DNA from: Miscanthus floridulus
Lineage: Eukaryota > Streptophyta > Magnoliopsida > Poales > Poaceae
Length of the DNA: 64,000 bases
Assembly: GCF_019320115.1 (NCBI RefSeq)
Contig: NC_089598.1
Span: forward strand, 27,447,491-27,511,490
Reading direction: 5' to 3'
The position numbers and the translations under genes are program-made. The notes beneath the pieces were generated by a model that saw nothing but the letters and a program-made list of their open reading frames with translations, had not been told where the DNA came from and searched no databases. Below are positions 1-11,858 of this stretch, in pieces; position 1 is the stretch's first letter; each line of letters opens with the position of its first letter.

Positions 1-87
1 GTCATTCACGGCATTGGCATGCATCCTGGCGTCTCCCTTATCGGTTATTACAGCCTTGCGAAAAAGAGCAGTGGCCAGTGGATCACG

Positions 88-318
88 CACGTGGACGAGT
101 CCAACGTTTTGGTGACCGTCAAAGGCCTTCTAGAGCGAAAGCTTGAATCCTTGCACAAATTCTTTGACTTGATCGCGTGCGTGATTCAGCACGTGACACG
201 TAGTGCCAACGTGCTCACCACTCTCATATGTAGTTTGTAGCCTTTGTGCTTGTGCCTGCCAACTCCAATGACCATCCGGAGCACTGAACTCGTCAGTCCT
301 TGCGACATTCCCTATAAA
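88..318 (+). promoter_or_regulatory. Promoter-like region: two G-boxes and a TATA box
   Basis: Two perfect CACGTG palindromes occur at 88-93 and 190-195. The second lies in GCACGTGACACG, which resembles an ABA-response element. A W-box-like TGACCGTCAAA is near 111-121 and a TATAAA at 313-318. The TATA box sits about 90 bases before an ATG in good context at 408. Spacing and order fit a plant promoter facing right. Function is inferred from motifs only. Confidence 0.4.
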
Positions 319-407
319 ATTCACTCCACACTGCTCACAGAGTCACGGCAGCACAGGACGGGAAGGAAGTCGCGAGACAACAGAGAGAGGGGGTGATCCA
401 CATCCAC

Positions 408-734
408 ATGGCGGAGGCCCTCGTTCCGAGGATCATCGTCCTGGCTCTGGGCGCCGGGACGTTGGGGTTGGTGCGACTGTGCCACCAGCGAAGCCCGAAA
501 CCTTTCGGATATTCTACCTTTGTCCTTTGCCTTTTCGTTTCTTTCTTTCAGCGTTTGGGGTTGGTTTCAGGCAGGGCTTATCAGACAGGGTCTATCAGTC
601 AGCCAACAGTATTTTCTTCTCCCAACAAATCAGCATCAGTTAGATTTATCAGCCTAAAAATCAATCAACGAATCGGCCCTGTGATGAGAGGGGCCGAGGC
701 CGAGACTGTCTGGAACACTAGTCACACTCATTGA
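408..734 (+). CDS. Orphan start exon or short ORF downstream of the promoter
   Basis: The ATG at 408 has a good plant context (CCACATGGCG) about 60 bases after the expected start of transcription. The first 29 codons encode a small hydrophobic peptide with a likely membrane stretch (RIIVLALGAGTLGLV). From about codon 30 composition changes: a pyrimidine-rich run ending in CAG at about 548 looks like an intron end, and 549-660 is MITE sequence. The open frame to 734 is therefore probably not one natural protein. I do not recognise the product. It may be the 5' end of a host gene whose body was displaced by insertions, or a captured promoter-exon fragment. Confidence 0.25.
   Translation: MAEALVPRIIVLALGAGTLGLVRLCHQRSPKPFGYSTFVLCLFVSFFQRLGLVSGRAYQTGSISQPTVFSSPNKSASVRFISLKINQRIGPVMRGAEAETVWNTSHTH
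549..660 (-). repeat. Short MITE (family A)
   Basis: About 110 bases alternating TTATCAG/CAGCCAAC motifs with a central TCTCCCAACAA run. The reverse complement matches the copy at 19,262-19,375, so this is a dispersed short inverted-repeat element, probably hAT-derived. Target duplications are not clear. Confidence 0.5.
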
Positions 735-1882
735 CCACATCTGTGACTGTGAGTCCACGGTCCACCACCAGTACGTGTCCATCCAATTCAACTGGGTAAT
801 CCCATAAGGACGAAATTTTTGCAGTGGCGACAGTTTTTAACTGAACATGAATATATAGTATAGTATATATGATTTAGCATGTACAGTAATAATGATCCAA
901 CCAGGCAACCACCTCTACGAGCTTGCAGCAGTTTTAGCGTCGCTTCTAGTCGATGCTGCCTTCACCATACATAACATCATCTAGTCCTCCATGTCACCAT
1001 GTCGATCCTATCAGCTCATCAGCAGAAGATTATGCTGCAGAATAGTAATATTTATCCGAGTTTAATTACGATGCTCCTAGTTTATTTGGCTTATTCAGAG
1101 CTTCGTTTCCAGTTTCACAAAAGATTATATATATATGTTCAAGTTTCTACAGCATTTGCAAAAAAAAGAACTCACTTTAGCTTGGACTCTCTCCAAGTCC
1201 AAGCAAGCCGAGTCAAGCAACTTTATTTCGTCCTGCAGAAATGTACTACCCCCGAAAGATTCGGTGACGGCCTCATCTGCAGCCTCGCTCGTCACCCACG
1301 GTCGACGGGAGAACCTGTCCTTTCTTTTCGTCCACCTCTTTGTCCCTGTGTGGTCCTGATATTTCCACACGTTCTAACGTCCAAGCCAGTTGCCCTGACG
1401 CTGACCGGCCGGCAGCCCGGCACGCATACAACAAAGGCTGCTAAAGGCAAAATCTGAAGTTCTCTGAACATAGACCGATCGGCACAGTGTTGCTTTGGTC
1501 AGTACGTACTGAGTAATCTATCTATACGTTGCCGCGTTCCGAAATTTCGGATCAGGCGATGCCACTGAGATCTCTCGTACTCTCACTCAGTCACTCTCAT
1601 GTGTCACTGTTTTGGTGCCCGGCGCACTTGGATGACAATATTCCTTTGGATATTTTCCTCAAAAGAAACTGAAACAGTTCCTTTGTTGCCTTGATGTCCA
1701 GCTTTCCGCATCCCTGATAATATCACACATGACCTCTTTCAAGGAGTCATTGCGAGACTCAAAGCTCAGCCTATTGCAGGCAATCCATTCTGACCGAATG
1801 AGGCAAGTGCAGAGCAGAACCAATCATCCATGGCCGACGTCGCTCTCCTCTGGCGAGATGAATTCCTAAGCAGTCTTTCTAC

Positions 1883-1913
<31 letters not shown>

Positions 1914-2600
1914 ACCCAAAAAAAAAAACCCTAAGCAGTCCCAAATGCGAGAGGCTATAGGACAGGAAACAAAGATGTGATCCCCGGTCTATTGAGTACC
2001 AAGGCAATTCTGGTAGGATGATTCCTCCAGCTTCCAAATGTTCTCGTTAGACGTTAGCCTGAGAGCTTAAGCCTGTTGTTGTCAAGAAGCCAGCCGAAGA
2101 GATGAGCATGTATATCCGGGAGAATGGCTTCATGCATGAGCATGTAGTAGTAGACGCGGTGTTAGAGAGACGGCCGGAGAGGGATGCTCACATCACCATC
2201 GAGGACGTTGCATGTGTAGCACGACTTTTTTTAGATGAAGGAATATTTGTAGCACGGCTTAAGCTTGAAGAAAGTTCACTTCGGTATCTGGTGTGTGTTG
2301 TGAACAAATCGACATGGTCACTCATGCAGATCTAAAGTGAGCGGTTCATCACGTCCAAAGCATCCATATTCAGCATGTCGTCTCAGGTACTGAATTTCAA
2401 GGATGCTAGCTAAGTTGATCACGGCAAGTAGCTGTACTGCCTAGTTGAGGGCCGCTTCTGAAAGTGAAGTCGCAGAGCAGTTTTCAGAATTCAGAAGCAG
2501 AAAAAAGGTATATTCTGCTGAGCATACATGCACGTTACTAACTGAGTAAATAAAGGAAATAAGGCGTGATTATACTTTACTGACTAGTGAGTGAACTCTG
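735..2600. other. Unassigned intergenic sequence
   Basis: No protein family is recognised. Short open frames at 999-1457 and 2102-2335 have no family signature and no intron/exon support. Part of 1,240-1,380 is pyrimidine-rich and promoter- or leader-like. The homopolymer tract at 1884-1929 is listed separately. Confidence 0.5.
1884..1929. repeat. Poly-C tract of 30 bases followed by poly-A
   Basis: Thirty consecutive C at 1884-1913, then ACCC, then about eleven A. Such a tract can form a G-quadruplex (minus strand) or i-motif. It is also a classic length-error site, so the exact length should be treated with caution. Confidence 0.9.
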
Positions 2601-2624
2601 GATCTTACAGCTAGTACTGTTGTG

Positions 2625-2733
2625 CTTCCAGACGAAACTGGCTGAAAAAACACTGTTCTGGCTGAATTGTTGTGAGAGAAAAATACTGTTCCGACTGAAA
2701 ACAAGCCGAATATGGGGTAAGTCGAATGGGGCC
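2625..2733 (-). repeat. Short MITE (family B)
   Basis: Reverse-complement relative of the copies at 14,368-14,505 and 19,476-19,579. Shared features are the ACACTGTTCTGGCTGAATTG block, the TTGTGAGAGAAAAA block and the CCGAATATGGGG end. This copy's ends have decayed (AATGGGGCC at the right end). Confidence 0.6.
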
Positions 2734-4151
2734 GAACATCAATTCACCCTGCTGTAAAAACGCACTGCACTCTGAAATTATTCAAAAGGAGGAAGCAATT
2801 AGCCGTTGTACATCTCATACAGGGGACTTTTAGTTATATATGAGCGGCTAATTTATTCTTCTTCCTAACCAAAACATTAGAGTCTAACAAAGGGACCTTA
2901 AATGATAATTCTTCAAAAGATGGATACCACATCCTGTGCAACAATCATGCACATACGCCAATCTGAACTTTTCTTTCCAGGAAGTAAAAACCTTGTCGCT
3001 TTCTGTATTACAGTCTTTTTTTTTTCCCATTTCTTAGTCTCGATCCACCACAAAGTATGTAAACTATGATATTAGTTTTTTAATGCTTGTCATCTTTAGT
3101 TTCTGTGTGTGCCTTTCCCCCTTTTTTTTCTTTGATTGTCTTCAATTAAATTTTGTTCCCACCGCATTTCCTATATATATTGCTCACAGTTTTGTAAATT
3201 TAATATACGATGATAGCTGTTATTAGTGTTAAAAGATAAGGGTTAGAACGTGGAGGGCCTTACCTGCATGTACAGTGGGCTCACTTTGCTTGGTTAATTT
3301 GTATCATAAGCTATAACCCAGTTTCAAGAACCCTCATTTTATCATATTTTGAAATTGGTAATATTTCTCACAGTCCAGTTGTCTTGCAACAGTTCCAGTG
3401 TCTTTGATGGTAGTCTGCAGGTAGTGACTACCTGTCAAAAGATTTCCGAGCAGCACAAAGGTGGTTGGACTTACTGGCAAGGTAATCTATTACATGGACC
3501 TTGTTCAGTATCAGTGCATTTTTATTTGCTTCTTTCTCTAATTTCGGAACTGTAGCTATTATTGGCTTCCTTCTTTGATTCCTATCCTATAGCTACCATT
3601 GAGTATAACTTTACTGTCTACACTTTATATAGAAGCTTAAGTAAATAAATAGTTGCAAAACTGTACTTATAGCAAACCGAGTTCATAATGCGTACAGTAT
3701 ATTTTAGAAAACACATCTATTTTTTTATGGTAAAGTAAATAAATTTGCCTGAACATTACTCTCGTTATATTTGTATATGCACCATGTAATATTTTCACCT
3801 TGGAAATAGGTACCCTCCATAGGCTAAATTGGGGCTTAGTTAATGACAAACCAACGAATCTTCATCTTTGTTGTACATGAACTAAACATATATTTCCTAT
3901 GTATAACACTCATATTCTCTCTTTTTATTGCAGTCTGGTGATCACCTTAAACTAAGCTAATGGACACCAGCTCTACGAAGAAGATATCTGAAGGTCTGAT
4001 GAACTTTTTCCTTATTTTTCTTACCTCAAATTTTTTCTTATTTATTGTACCGTTTGTAGACACAAAGCTACGAGTACAAAAAATCTAGGGTATAAAATAT
4101 AATATACACGTTCTGGATGTATATCTACCTCTCTTATTGCTCATATCTATA
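2734..4151. other. AT-rich intergenic sequence, no gene recognised
   Basis: Mostly AT-rich. A possible exon-like island at about 3,380-3,480 ends in CAAG followed by GTAATC, and another AG-preceded island begins near 3,935. Neither carries a motif I can name. They could be old captured exons or chance. Confidence 0.4.
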
Positions 4152-5454
4152 TCTATACCTAATAATAAAGAGGCATAATTTGTGTCACATGTAAATTTTC
4201 GTCCAGCCTTGTGTCCGATCTATTCTCCGCCGGCACGGATCTGCCTGAGATCGGGCGTTGTTTTGGGGGAAGAGGATGAGAAAAAAAATAAAAGAGAAGG
4301 AAGGGTTTCAGGTGGAAAAGTGCAAGAGGGAAAGAAAAGGTGGAAGGATTTAAATTGAATTCGAGAAATTCAGGGATTCCTTGTGTAAAAGTTCAACCCA
4401 CGCTGCTGGGCTGGAATCTGCCATGGCGCCTTTTGCGCCAGTAGATTGGGCTGAGCCGTGGCCTGGTCCTTTTTTTGTTTTTTTTTTCTAGCAAAACAGC
4501 AAACTTGTAAACTGATAGAGGATGTTTCCTTAGTCTTTTTGCAGTGAATTTTTTATTCTAATCGTCTATTGATGTGTAGAATCTATGGTAAAAATTTCAT
4601 GTATAATGGACACATATTGACTGAGTTAAAGTTTAAAAGAAAAATGGTCCAAATAGAATACAATGTAGGAGCACAAAGCACTCGAGGCCACACCACGACA
4701 GGTGACAAGTCTATCTCCCTGCAAATATTGATGCAAGCGGGCTTAATACTCCTATAGGCGACCCATACGATGCCGCATTAGCCGTTTACAAAACTTGTGT
4801 ATCTTCATGGCTCGGCCATATGTTGGTCTTGCCACCAACACGCTTCCTCCATACCTTCTGAAGTGTGCACTCCCACCGTGCCAGTACGTTGTTGCTTTCA
4901 GCGTAAAATGCGTGATGCAGGACAGGGTGCGGCGTGGTCGGAAGGCCAGCACCACGCCTAATCCACCGCTGACGAGCAATGTCCCAGATAGAGCCTCATC
5001 GTGGGCACTGGCCCTAACGGGATGCTTCACATATAGCAAGACCACTGAGCTTACAGAGATTGGACCCCCAGTTGTCAAGCTTGGCTCTGCACCGCCGCTC
5101 CATGGCATGCATTGCACTCCGTGAACACCACGCGGTCGCCTCGCCGCCATGGCCTTTGAGCCATGGAATTCTGATATTCGTTCCTATCAATGCTTGTTTC
5201 TGACGCAGATGCAATGAGGCGCCTCTATGTAAGACGCCATGCCCTGCATGGGCGAGCTAGAGGAGATAGTTGCGGTGTTTGAGGAGGTCGATGAGGTAGA
5301 GGAGACGAACCAGAACTGCCATGGGTGTTCACACACTAAACAAAATTCGATCTTCTGACATAAACAATTATTTTTTATACTTAAATCTTAAGACGAATGA
5401 AAATTAGTATATGTTTTTTATTAATCCGCTGTAACACACGGGCAATTTTGCTAG
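4152..5454. mobile_element. Helitron-like non-autonomous element
   Basis: Begins TCTATACCTAATAATAAAG preceded by A, and ends CACACGGGCAATTTTGCTAG followed by T. That is the 5'-TC/CTRR-3' arrangement of Helitrons inserted between A and T, without inverted repeats or a target duplication. No Rep/helicase coding sequence is present, so it is non-autonomous. The GC-rich centre (4,780-5,220) has open frames on both strands and may be captured gene sequence, but no family is recognised. The 3' hairpin is weak. Confidence 0.5.
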
Positions 5455-5745
5455 TTACACTCTATATATATAGAACATGTTTTCTTTATCTTCGAAATCT
5501 TTCATGAGCCCACCGACGCGCGCTGCACTAGTGACTCACGATTCACGAACACGCCATCCCCTGTACAAATATTCCTCACAGTCACAGCACCCACACCATC
5601 GCATTCGCTTCTCACCCATGGGCCACGGATCACGTGGCACCACCACCACGAACCGCTGCTACAGCAGTAGGCTTTAAACCCTAGCACGATAGTGCCCTCT
5701 CCGCCAACGGGCAGGCTGTCTAGCCACTCCAAACCGCAAGATCCT

Positions 5746-6277
5746 GTGCTAACCCCAGTTTCCGCCGTCGCCGACCTTTGCACTACATTCATGGCCATCG
5801 AGATCTTCTCCACCCTCGACCCGCAGCTGGGTGGTGATCTATATGCTTAAGCCCCGCTACTCGATAGCGTCGTCGAGCTACTGCTGCTGCTGGTGGCGCT
5901 GGGGGCCATCTTCACTACTGTCACGGTCATCTACCACCATCTGCACCACATCTCGGCGGGCACGGGCGTCGGCAACCGCCGCCTCTGGCAACTGGCCGCC
6001 ACTGGGAACCCTTAGCCTCTGGGTCGATGGCAATGTTATTGATGGCGCGCAAGCTCGCGTGCTCGGGCTGGCTGCTGCTTGTGTCCTCCCAGCGGCAGTG
6101 GTCACGACCTTCTTTCTAGGGATGGCGCTCATCATCGTCGCGCACATCCGCGCCGGTAGCGGCGAAGGTGGGCATATCCAGGGGGCTACCATGTCGTTCC
6201 TTAGCAAGACAACGTTTGCAGTGGCGGCGGCCCTCTTCTAGCTCACGGCCTTGGCCCTCTGCGTCGACACCTATTAG
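5746..6277 (+). pseudogene. Broken paralogue of the four-helix membrane protein at 37,485
   Basis: Aligns by eye over almost its whole length with the intact gene at 37,485-38,072, but needs all three frames. The position of the start codon reads GTG (5746). VSAV.DLCTTF..IE.F..LDP matches the paralogue's N-terminus. The first helix appears in a second frame (LLLLLVALGAIFTTVTVIYH, then GNRRL). The third helix is in a third frame (LPAAVVTTFFLGMALIIVAH). A stop at 6239 interrupts the last helix, and the final TAT-TAG (6272-6277) aligns with TAC-TAG of the intact gene. The segment for helix 2 is largely missing. Lost start, frameshifts, a deletion and an internal stop make it a pseudogene. Confidence 0.75.
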
Positions 6278-7378
6278 AAATTTAGGTAATTTCAGTATTC
6301 ATTTAATCCAGAAAAAATAACATGTTTGTGGCCTCATATATGTGCACGTGTGATCTAAGTGACATGGACATGTAGATTATACTAATAATCATGATTTTAA
6401 TTGCTGAAGTTAGGTAATGAACTAGAACATACCCAGCAGCACCAGAGCCGGTTGCGCTAGTCGACATAGCGACTGTTGGTGTAGTCGTCCTACTCGATGC
6501 AGTGAGGAGAGGCTGCAGTGCTGAACTCCCACTGCCGTCACGAACGCCATGAAGAAGATGAAGTCATAGGTTGTGGATCGATCGAGCAGTCGCGTGATCG
6601 CTCCCCAAAAACCTGATGGCCACCCTTCACCCGAACAGATGAACTCGTACATGACTCGGTTTCGGAGGCCTACTCTCTCTATTCCCGTGCTCACAGGAAC
6701 CAGGATGGGGAAGCCTTGGATGCAGCAGAAGGAGTGGATGTGTTTGTGCGTTGGATCGAGAGAGACGAATGTTGAAACGAGCCTTTCTATTTATGTCGTA
6801 GCCAGGCAAGCCAAAGGGCGCATGAGCCAGCCTTAGAAGGGAAGGAGACACCATGGGAGGGAGGAGAGGAGACCGATGCCACAGGAGGAGAGGAGACACC
6901 ACGGAAGGGGAGGAGAGGAGACCGACGCCACAGGAGGAGAGGAGACGCATGTTACGGTAAACTCCCGTAACTCCCCTCATAACTTTCCTTATTAGGGGCA
7001 GAAACTCCTGAAACTCCTATCACTCTTCTCATTATTTTCCTTATCAGGGGCAGAAACTCCCGTCATCACGAGCAGAAACTCCCGTAACTCAGAAACTCCC
7101 ATAACTCCTGCCCATAATTGATTTGAGTGGCAAAACCTTTCATGTCCCGCACCGCGTCGCGTCAGGGCCGGTAGCGGCGCGCGCATGTGTGGCTCGCCTC
7201 ATCTTTTCTCAACCTTCTCAATGTGGACAGACACAGTCCGCACATTTAAGTCGAGTCAATATTCAGTCAAAATCCCGTATGGGACTAAATAACATTGTGC
7301 ACATTATTTAATATGGACCTTAGAATTTATTTGATTTAATTAGATAATATATGGTCCTGGCCCACATTAAATCTAACA
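6272..7378 (-). repeat. Copia 3' LTR (left copy, full length about 1.1 kb)
   Basis: Ends in ATCTAACA at 7378, next to a polypurine tract that reads TTTGGTGGGGAT on the minus strand. It starts TATTAG where the other LTR has TGTTAG. It overlaps the last bases of the pseudogene stop codon. A GA-rich imperfect tandem array (GGAGGAGAGGAGACC...) lies at about 6,850-6,950 and several repeats of CAGAAACTCC lie at about 7,000-7,110. Confidence 0.8.
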
Positions 7379-7929
7379 ATCCCCACCAAATTTTAGGACA
7401 CATGTTAAATAATCTTCAATCCACTGTTTTTTGATATACCAGAGTATCGACGGAGACTGTTAAGTTGAACATTTGTCTAGAACAGAGTTTACACTCAGTC
7501 ACAACTGAACAATGGACTATGCCTTAAATTGATAGTTTTATGTAAAGTGAGTTTCACCAAAGTTCTTTTTTGGTACTAGGCTGCTACAAGCATCCCTCTA
7601 GTTGAAGCATATAAGTGACACTTCGAGGCCTTTCATGAGTATCTAGAGACTACCCACATCTCATATACTATGACTAGCAGTCGAACTCATATAGGTGTGC
7701 TCCTTCTAAAATGTCCTATAGGCTGACATCTCTGCTTAAATAAATAAGTCACTCGGATCACATTAAGGTATAAACCATCCTGCCTTACAGCATAGGAGAA
7801 ATGTGCATTTCAGACGATATGGACCTTATTATAGGGGTCTTTCCATCACAGTCAACCACTACCTTGTTTCGCCATCCTACTTCATAGAATCTCCGATCAC
7901 ATAGGACATGTTACCACTATGGAATGACT
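7379..7929 (-). other. Copia 3' internal region between RNase H and 3' LTR
   Basis: Non-coding stretch downstream of the pol stop on the minus strand, ending with the purine-rich tract beside the LTR. No further coding sequence is seen. Confidence 0.6.
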
Positions 7930-8622
7930 TTATGTGGGTCTCAAGCCCATCTCCCTCGATGCACCATCTATCACATTACGTGACATTCCCTTAGTAAACT
8001 GATCTGCTAGATTTTTAGATATATGGACATAGTCCAACGCTATTACTCCGGAGTTTCTTGATTTTCTGACAGATTTTAACCGCCTCTTCACATGCCCTAT
8101 AGACTTCATGTTATCCCTATAACTGTTCACTTTGATTATCATAGTCTGATTATCATAGTTCATGGAAATAGCCGGTATAGGTTTTTCAATCACCGACAAA
8201 TCCATAAGGAGTTCACGAAGCCACTCAGCTTCAACAGTGGCGGTATCTAATGCTGTGAGTTCTATTTCTATTGTTGACCTCGTTAAGACAGTCTGCTTGC
8301 AAGACTTTCATGAAACAACGCCACCTCCAAGTGAGAACATATATCCATTTGTGGCATAAATCTCATCTGCATTAGATATCCAATTTGCATCACAATAACC
8401 CTCTAGTATCCTTGGATACCTGGTATATTCTATGCCATAACTCATAGTCCCTTTTAGATAGCTCAATACCCTATCAGGAGCACACCAATGATTATCTCCC
8501 GGATTTGAAACAAACCGGCTAAGTTTGCTTACAGGAAACGAGATATCAGGCCTCGTTGCACTAGCTAAATACATAAGTGAGCCAATTATTTAAGAATATC
8601 TCAATTGATCCCGTGCTATTCT
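7930..8622 (-). pseudogene. Copia C-terminal RT connection and RNase H
   Basis: Minus-strand frame with SLMYLASATRPDISF (the usual connection motif after copia RT), GYCDANW for the first RNase H aspartate, and a C-terminal LADQFTKGMSRNVID, a very typical end of copia Pol. Stops interrupt it at about 8,305 and 8,620. Related residues between the stops (STIEIELTALDTATVEAEW) stay in the same frame, so the breaks are point mutations. Confidence 0.8.
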
Positions 8623-9483
8623 TCAATTTTTCCTTAATAACACACTTGGGTCATAAAGAGTTGGAGCAGGCGTGCAGTCACTGTATCCAAAGCGACACAA
8701 CACTTTTTCCATATAATGGGATTGCACGAGTGTTACCCCACCATTTCCTTCTTTGAGTAGCTTTATGTTAAGAATAACATCAGCTTCATCCAATTTTTTC
8801 ATTTCAAAGTTACTAGACAAGAAGTCTTTCACTTCCTTGATCACATTAATATTATTTCCAAAAATTAGTATATCATCCACATATAAGCACAAGATTACAC
8901 CTTCTCCTCCAACATACCGATAATATACACATTTATCAGCTTCGTTCATAACAAAGCCAGCTGATGTCAAAGTTCTATCGAATTTCTCATGCCACTGCTT
9001 AGGTACTTGTTTTAGACCATACAAAAAATTCAATAACTTACACACCTTTCCCTCTTGACCCTTTGCTATAAATCCATCCGGCTGATCCATATAGATCTCT
9101 TCCTCAAGCTCTCCATTCAAGAAAGCTATCTTAACGTCCATCTGGTGAACGAGAAGACCTTATGAGGCAGCCAAGAAAAGTAGCACTCGCATAGTCGTTA
9201 AACGGGCAACTGGTGAATAAGTATAAAAATAATCTTCACCTTCTTTCTGTGTATAGCCCTTTGCTACAAGCCTCGCCTTGTACTTCTCAATTGTACCATC
9301 AGGCCTAAGCTTTTTCTTGAACACCCATTTACATCCCACAGGCTTGCACCCATAAGGACGATCAATCACCTCCCAAGTTCCATTAGACATAATAGAGTCC
9401 ATCTCACTCTGAACAGCTTCCTTCCATAAGTTAGCATCAAGAGATGAATATGCCTCTTCTATGGTTTTAGGAGTGTCATCCAC
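8623..9483 (-). pseudogene. Copia reverse transcriptase (RVT_2)
   Basis: Reads DTPKTIEEA...EMDSIMSNGTWEV...CKWVFKKKLRPDGTIEKYKARLVAKG, then QMDVKIAFLNGELEEEIYM, FLYGLKQVPKQW and the catalytic YVDDILIF. These are in order the RVT_2 fingers, first aspartate (QMDVK), GLKQ motif and YVDD box. A stop at about 9,157-9,159 splits the frame once. It would copy element RNA into DNA in cytoplasmic particles; this copy is inactive as one polypeptide. Confidence 0.85.
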
Positions 9484-10857
9484 GAGGTATATAACATAGT
9501 CTTCATCAAAAGACTATGCAGTTCTCTGTCTCTTACTCTTTCGAGTGACTATATTATTATGCTCCTCATGTTTTTCCACATGGGTTTCAACATCAGCGTG
9601 TATTACTAGGTTCATTCGTCTCATGAAATGAAATAGACTCATGACTAGAAGTGCTAGGTGTATTTTTATAGAAAACTCATTCTAAAAAATGTAGCATCTC
9701 TAGATTCCATGATAGTACCAACATTCATATCAGGCACTCTAGAATTTATTATTAAAAATCTATAACCCACTGCTGTGAATAGCATATCCAAAAAAGACAC
9801 TAATCAACGGATTTTGGGCCCAAGCTTTCGTTTCTTATTAATTGGCACATTCACCTTTGCCAAACAACCCTATGTTCACAGGTAAGAGAGATTTAATCTC
9901 TTCTTCTCCTATTCCTCAAATGACGTAATTTCTTTGTTTTTAGTGGGCACTCTATTCAGGACATGACATGCTGTCAATATTGCCTCACCCCACCATTCCT
10001 TAGATAGTCCCGCTGTCTCTAACATGGCGTTAACTAACTTAGTTAGAATGCGGTTCTCTCTCTTGTAATCCCATTGGGTTGTGGTGAGTTTGGCGGTGTC
10101 CTCTCATGAATGATCCCATGCTCCGCGCAAAACTCAGAAAAATCATTTGAGAAATATTCTCCCCCGCGATGAGTCCGCAACAGTTTGATGTTCTTCTCTA
10201 GTTGGTTTTCTACTTCAGCTTTATAGATCTTAAAATAATGCAACGCTTCATCTTTTGATTTCAGTAAATACACATGGTAAAATCTAGTACAATCATCTAT
10301 AATCGTCATGAAATACCTTTTGCCACCTTTGGTCAACTTGTCATTCATTTCGCATAGATCAGAATGATTAGTTCTAATGGTGCTAAGTCTCTTGCCGCAG
10401 CAGCCTTGTGAGGCTTGCGAGGTTGTTTAGATTCAACACATACATGGCATTTAGAATCTTTGACCAAATCAAATTTCAGAATTAAATTTAAACCAGCTGA
10501 GCGAGTCATAGAACCACAATTAATATGACATAAGTGCGAATGCCAAATATTTGTCTCATTAACTTGGCTCACATGGTTCACAAAATTAACACATACATCA
10601 TTTAAAGACAAGCAGAACAAGCCTCTGCTCTCATAGCCTTTTCTAACAAAAGTTCCATACTTAAAAAGTACGCACTTATTCGACTCAAACACAAGTTTAT
10701 AATCATCACGACATAATAGAGAACCACTAATCAAATTCTTCCTTATTGAGGGGACATGCTGCACGTTCTTTAGCTGCATGGCCTTTCCCGAAGTAAGCTT
10801 TAGATCGACCGTACCAACACCACGAACAGCCGCACGCGCCCCGTTCCCCATCAACAA
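9484..10857 (-). pseudogene. Copia GAG-pre-integrase and integrase
   Basis: The upper part (10,345-10,857) holds the post-protease and GAG_pre-integrase zinc-binding segment with NIWHSHLCHIN and CHVCVESKQ. A frameshift near 10,348 leads into the integrase core: TIIDDCTRFYHVYLL keeps one catalytic aspartate, but LRTHRGGEY has H where the second catalytic D is expected. TPPNSPQPNGITRERT carries the final glutamate region. Below 10,040 the frame degenerates with many stops (9,484-10,040). The changed D alone would abolish strand transfer. Confidence 0.75.
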
Positions 10858-11832
10858 GGAGGAAGTCCGCCCGACCTAATAAGAAGAAAATAAAGAGATA
10901 TCAGCACACACATGAATATTAGCTCCTGCGTCAACCCATTAATCCGGTGAATGATAAACTGAAAGAACTATAGGTAAGAAATTACCATACCCTGATGTTC
11001 CTTCATCAGCCTCAATCATGTTTGCAGATTTCTTCTTGGGCTTCCACTTACCATCCGGGCAATCCTTAGCATAATGCCCAGGCTTGCCACAAGTGAAACA
11101 ATTCCTATTTTTCTTGTTCTTCTTCTTCTTCTTCTTAAAAGGTGTAGTGTTCTTTTGTTTGAGTTCTTGCTGGAATTTCTTCTTGTGAGAGTGTTGAGGA
11201 TTTTTCTGCACCACATGGGCACTAGAACCTCCCTCAATAGTTTTCTTGCCACGGACGTTCTTTGCTCTTGCCTTCTCTTCAACATCCAAAGAGCCAATAA
11301 GGTCGGAAATGCCAAACTCCTGTCTCTTATGTTTTAGAGAAGTAGCAAAATCTGTTCAAGCCTGTGGCAGCTTTGTAATAATACAGCCTGCCACAAACTT
11401 ATCTAGCAATACACAACTAAAAATTTCAAGCTCTTTTACCTGTGTTTGTATCTTATGAGCTTGTTCTAGTACAGAATGGTTATCAACCATCCTGTAGTCA
11501 TGAAACTGCTCCATGACATACAACTCACTACCAGCATCAGAAACTCTATATTTGGCCTCAAGTGCATCCCTCATCTCTTTACCAGTCTATAGCGGCACAT
11601 ATGCATCAACTATGGAGTCTCCTAGCACGCTCAGAATTACAGCCTTGAACGTAGTATCAGCATGTTTGAACGCACGCTCCTCATCAGGAGTATGCGGCCC
11701 AACAACCCTAGGTTCAGCAACAAAATAGCAGTGCATAGCAGTCAACCATAGAATGCACCTCTGCCGCAACCTCTTGTAATGAGTGCCCTCAAAGACATTC
11801 GGTTTTAGCATACCCGCAAAGCCGACTACCAA
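10858..11832 (-). pseudogene. Copia gag with CCHC zinc knuckle and protease start
   Basis: The minus-strand frame begins near LKPNVFEGTHYKRLRQRC and WLTAMHC, typical of copia gag, then a lysine-rich linker and a zinc knuckle CFTCGKPGHYAKDCP at about 11,060-11,105. The protease start WVDAGANIHVCAD follows a stop near 10,937. Stops at about 11,585 and 11,354 also interrupt gag. There is no ATG at the natural start (TTG at 11,832), suggesting loss of the leader between the LTR and gag. Confidence 0.8.
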
Positions 11833-11858
11833 AAAAAATGCCTATCAGGTTTTTGGAT

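Noticed and set aside
999..1457. 152-codon frame near the window start
   Set aside because: No family motif, no promoter or splice support, and overlapping frames on both strands.
4752..5150. 132-codon minus-strand frame in the Helitron-like element
   Set aside because: No recognisable motif and an opposite-strand frame is also open. Kept only as possible captured sequence.
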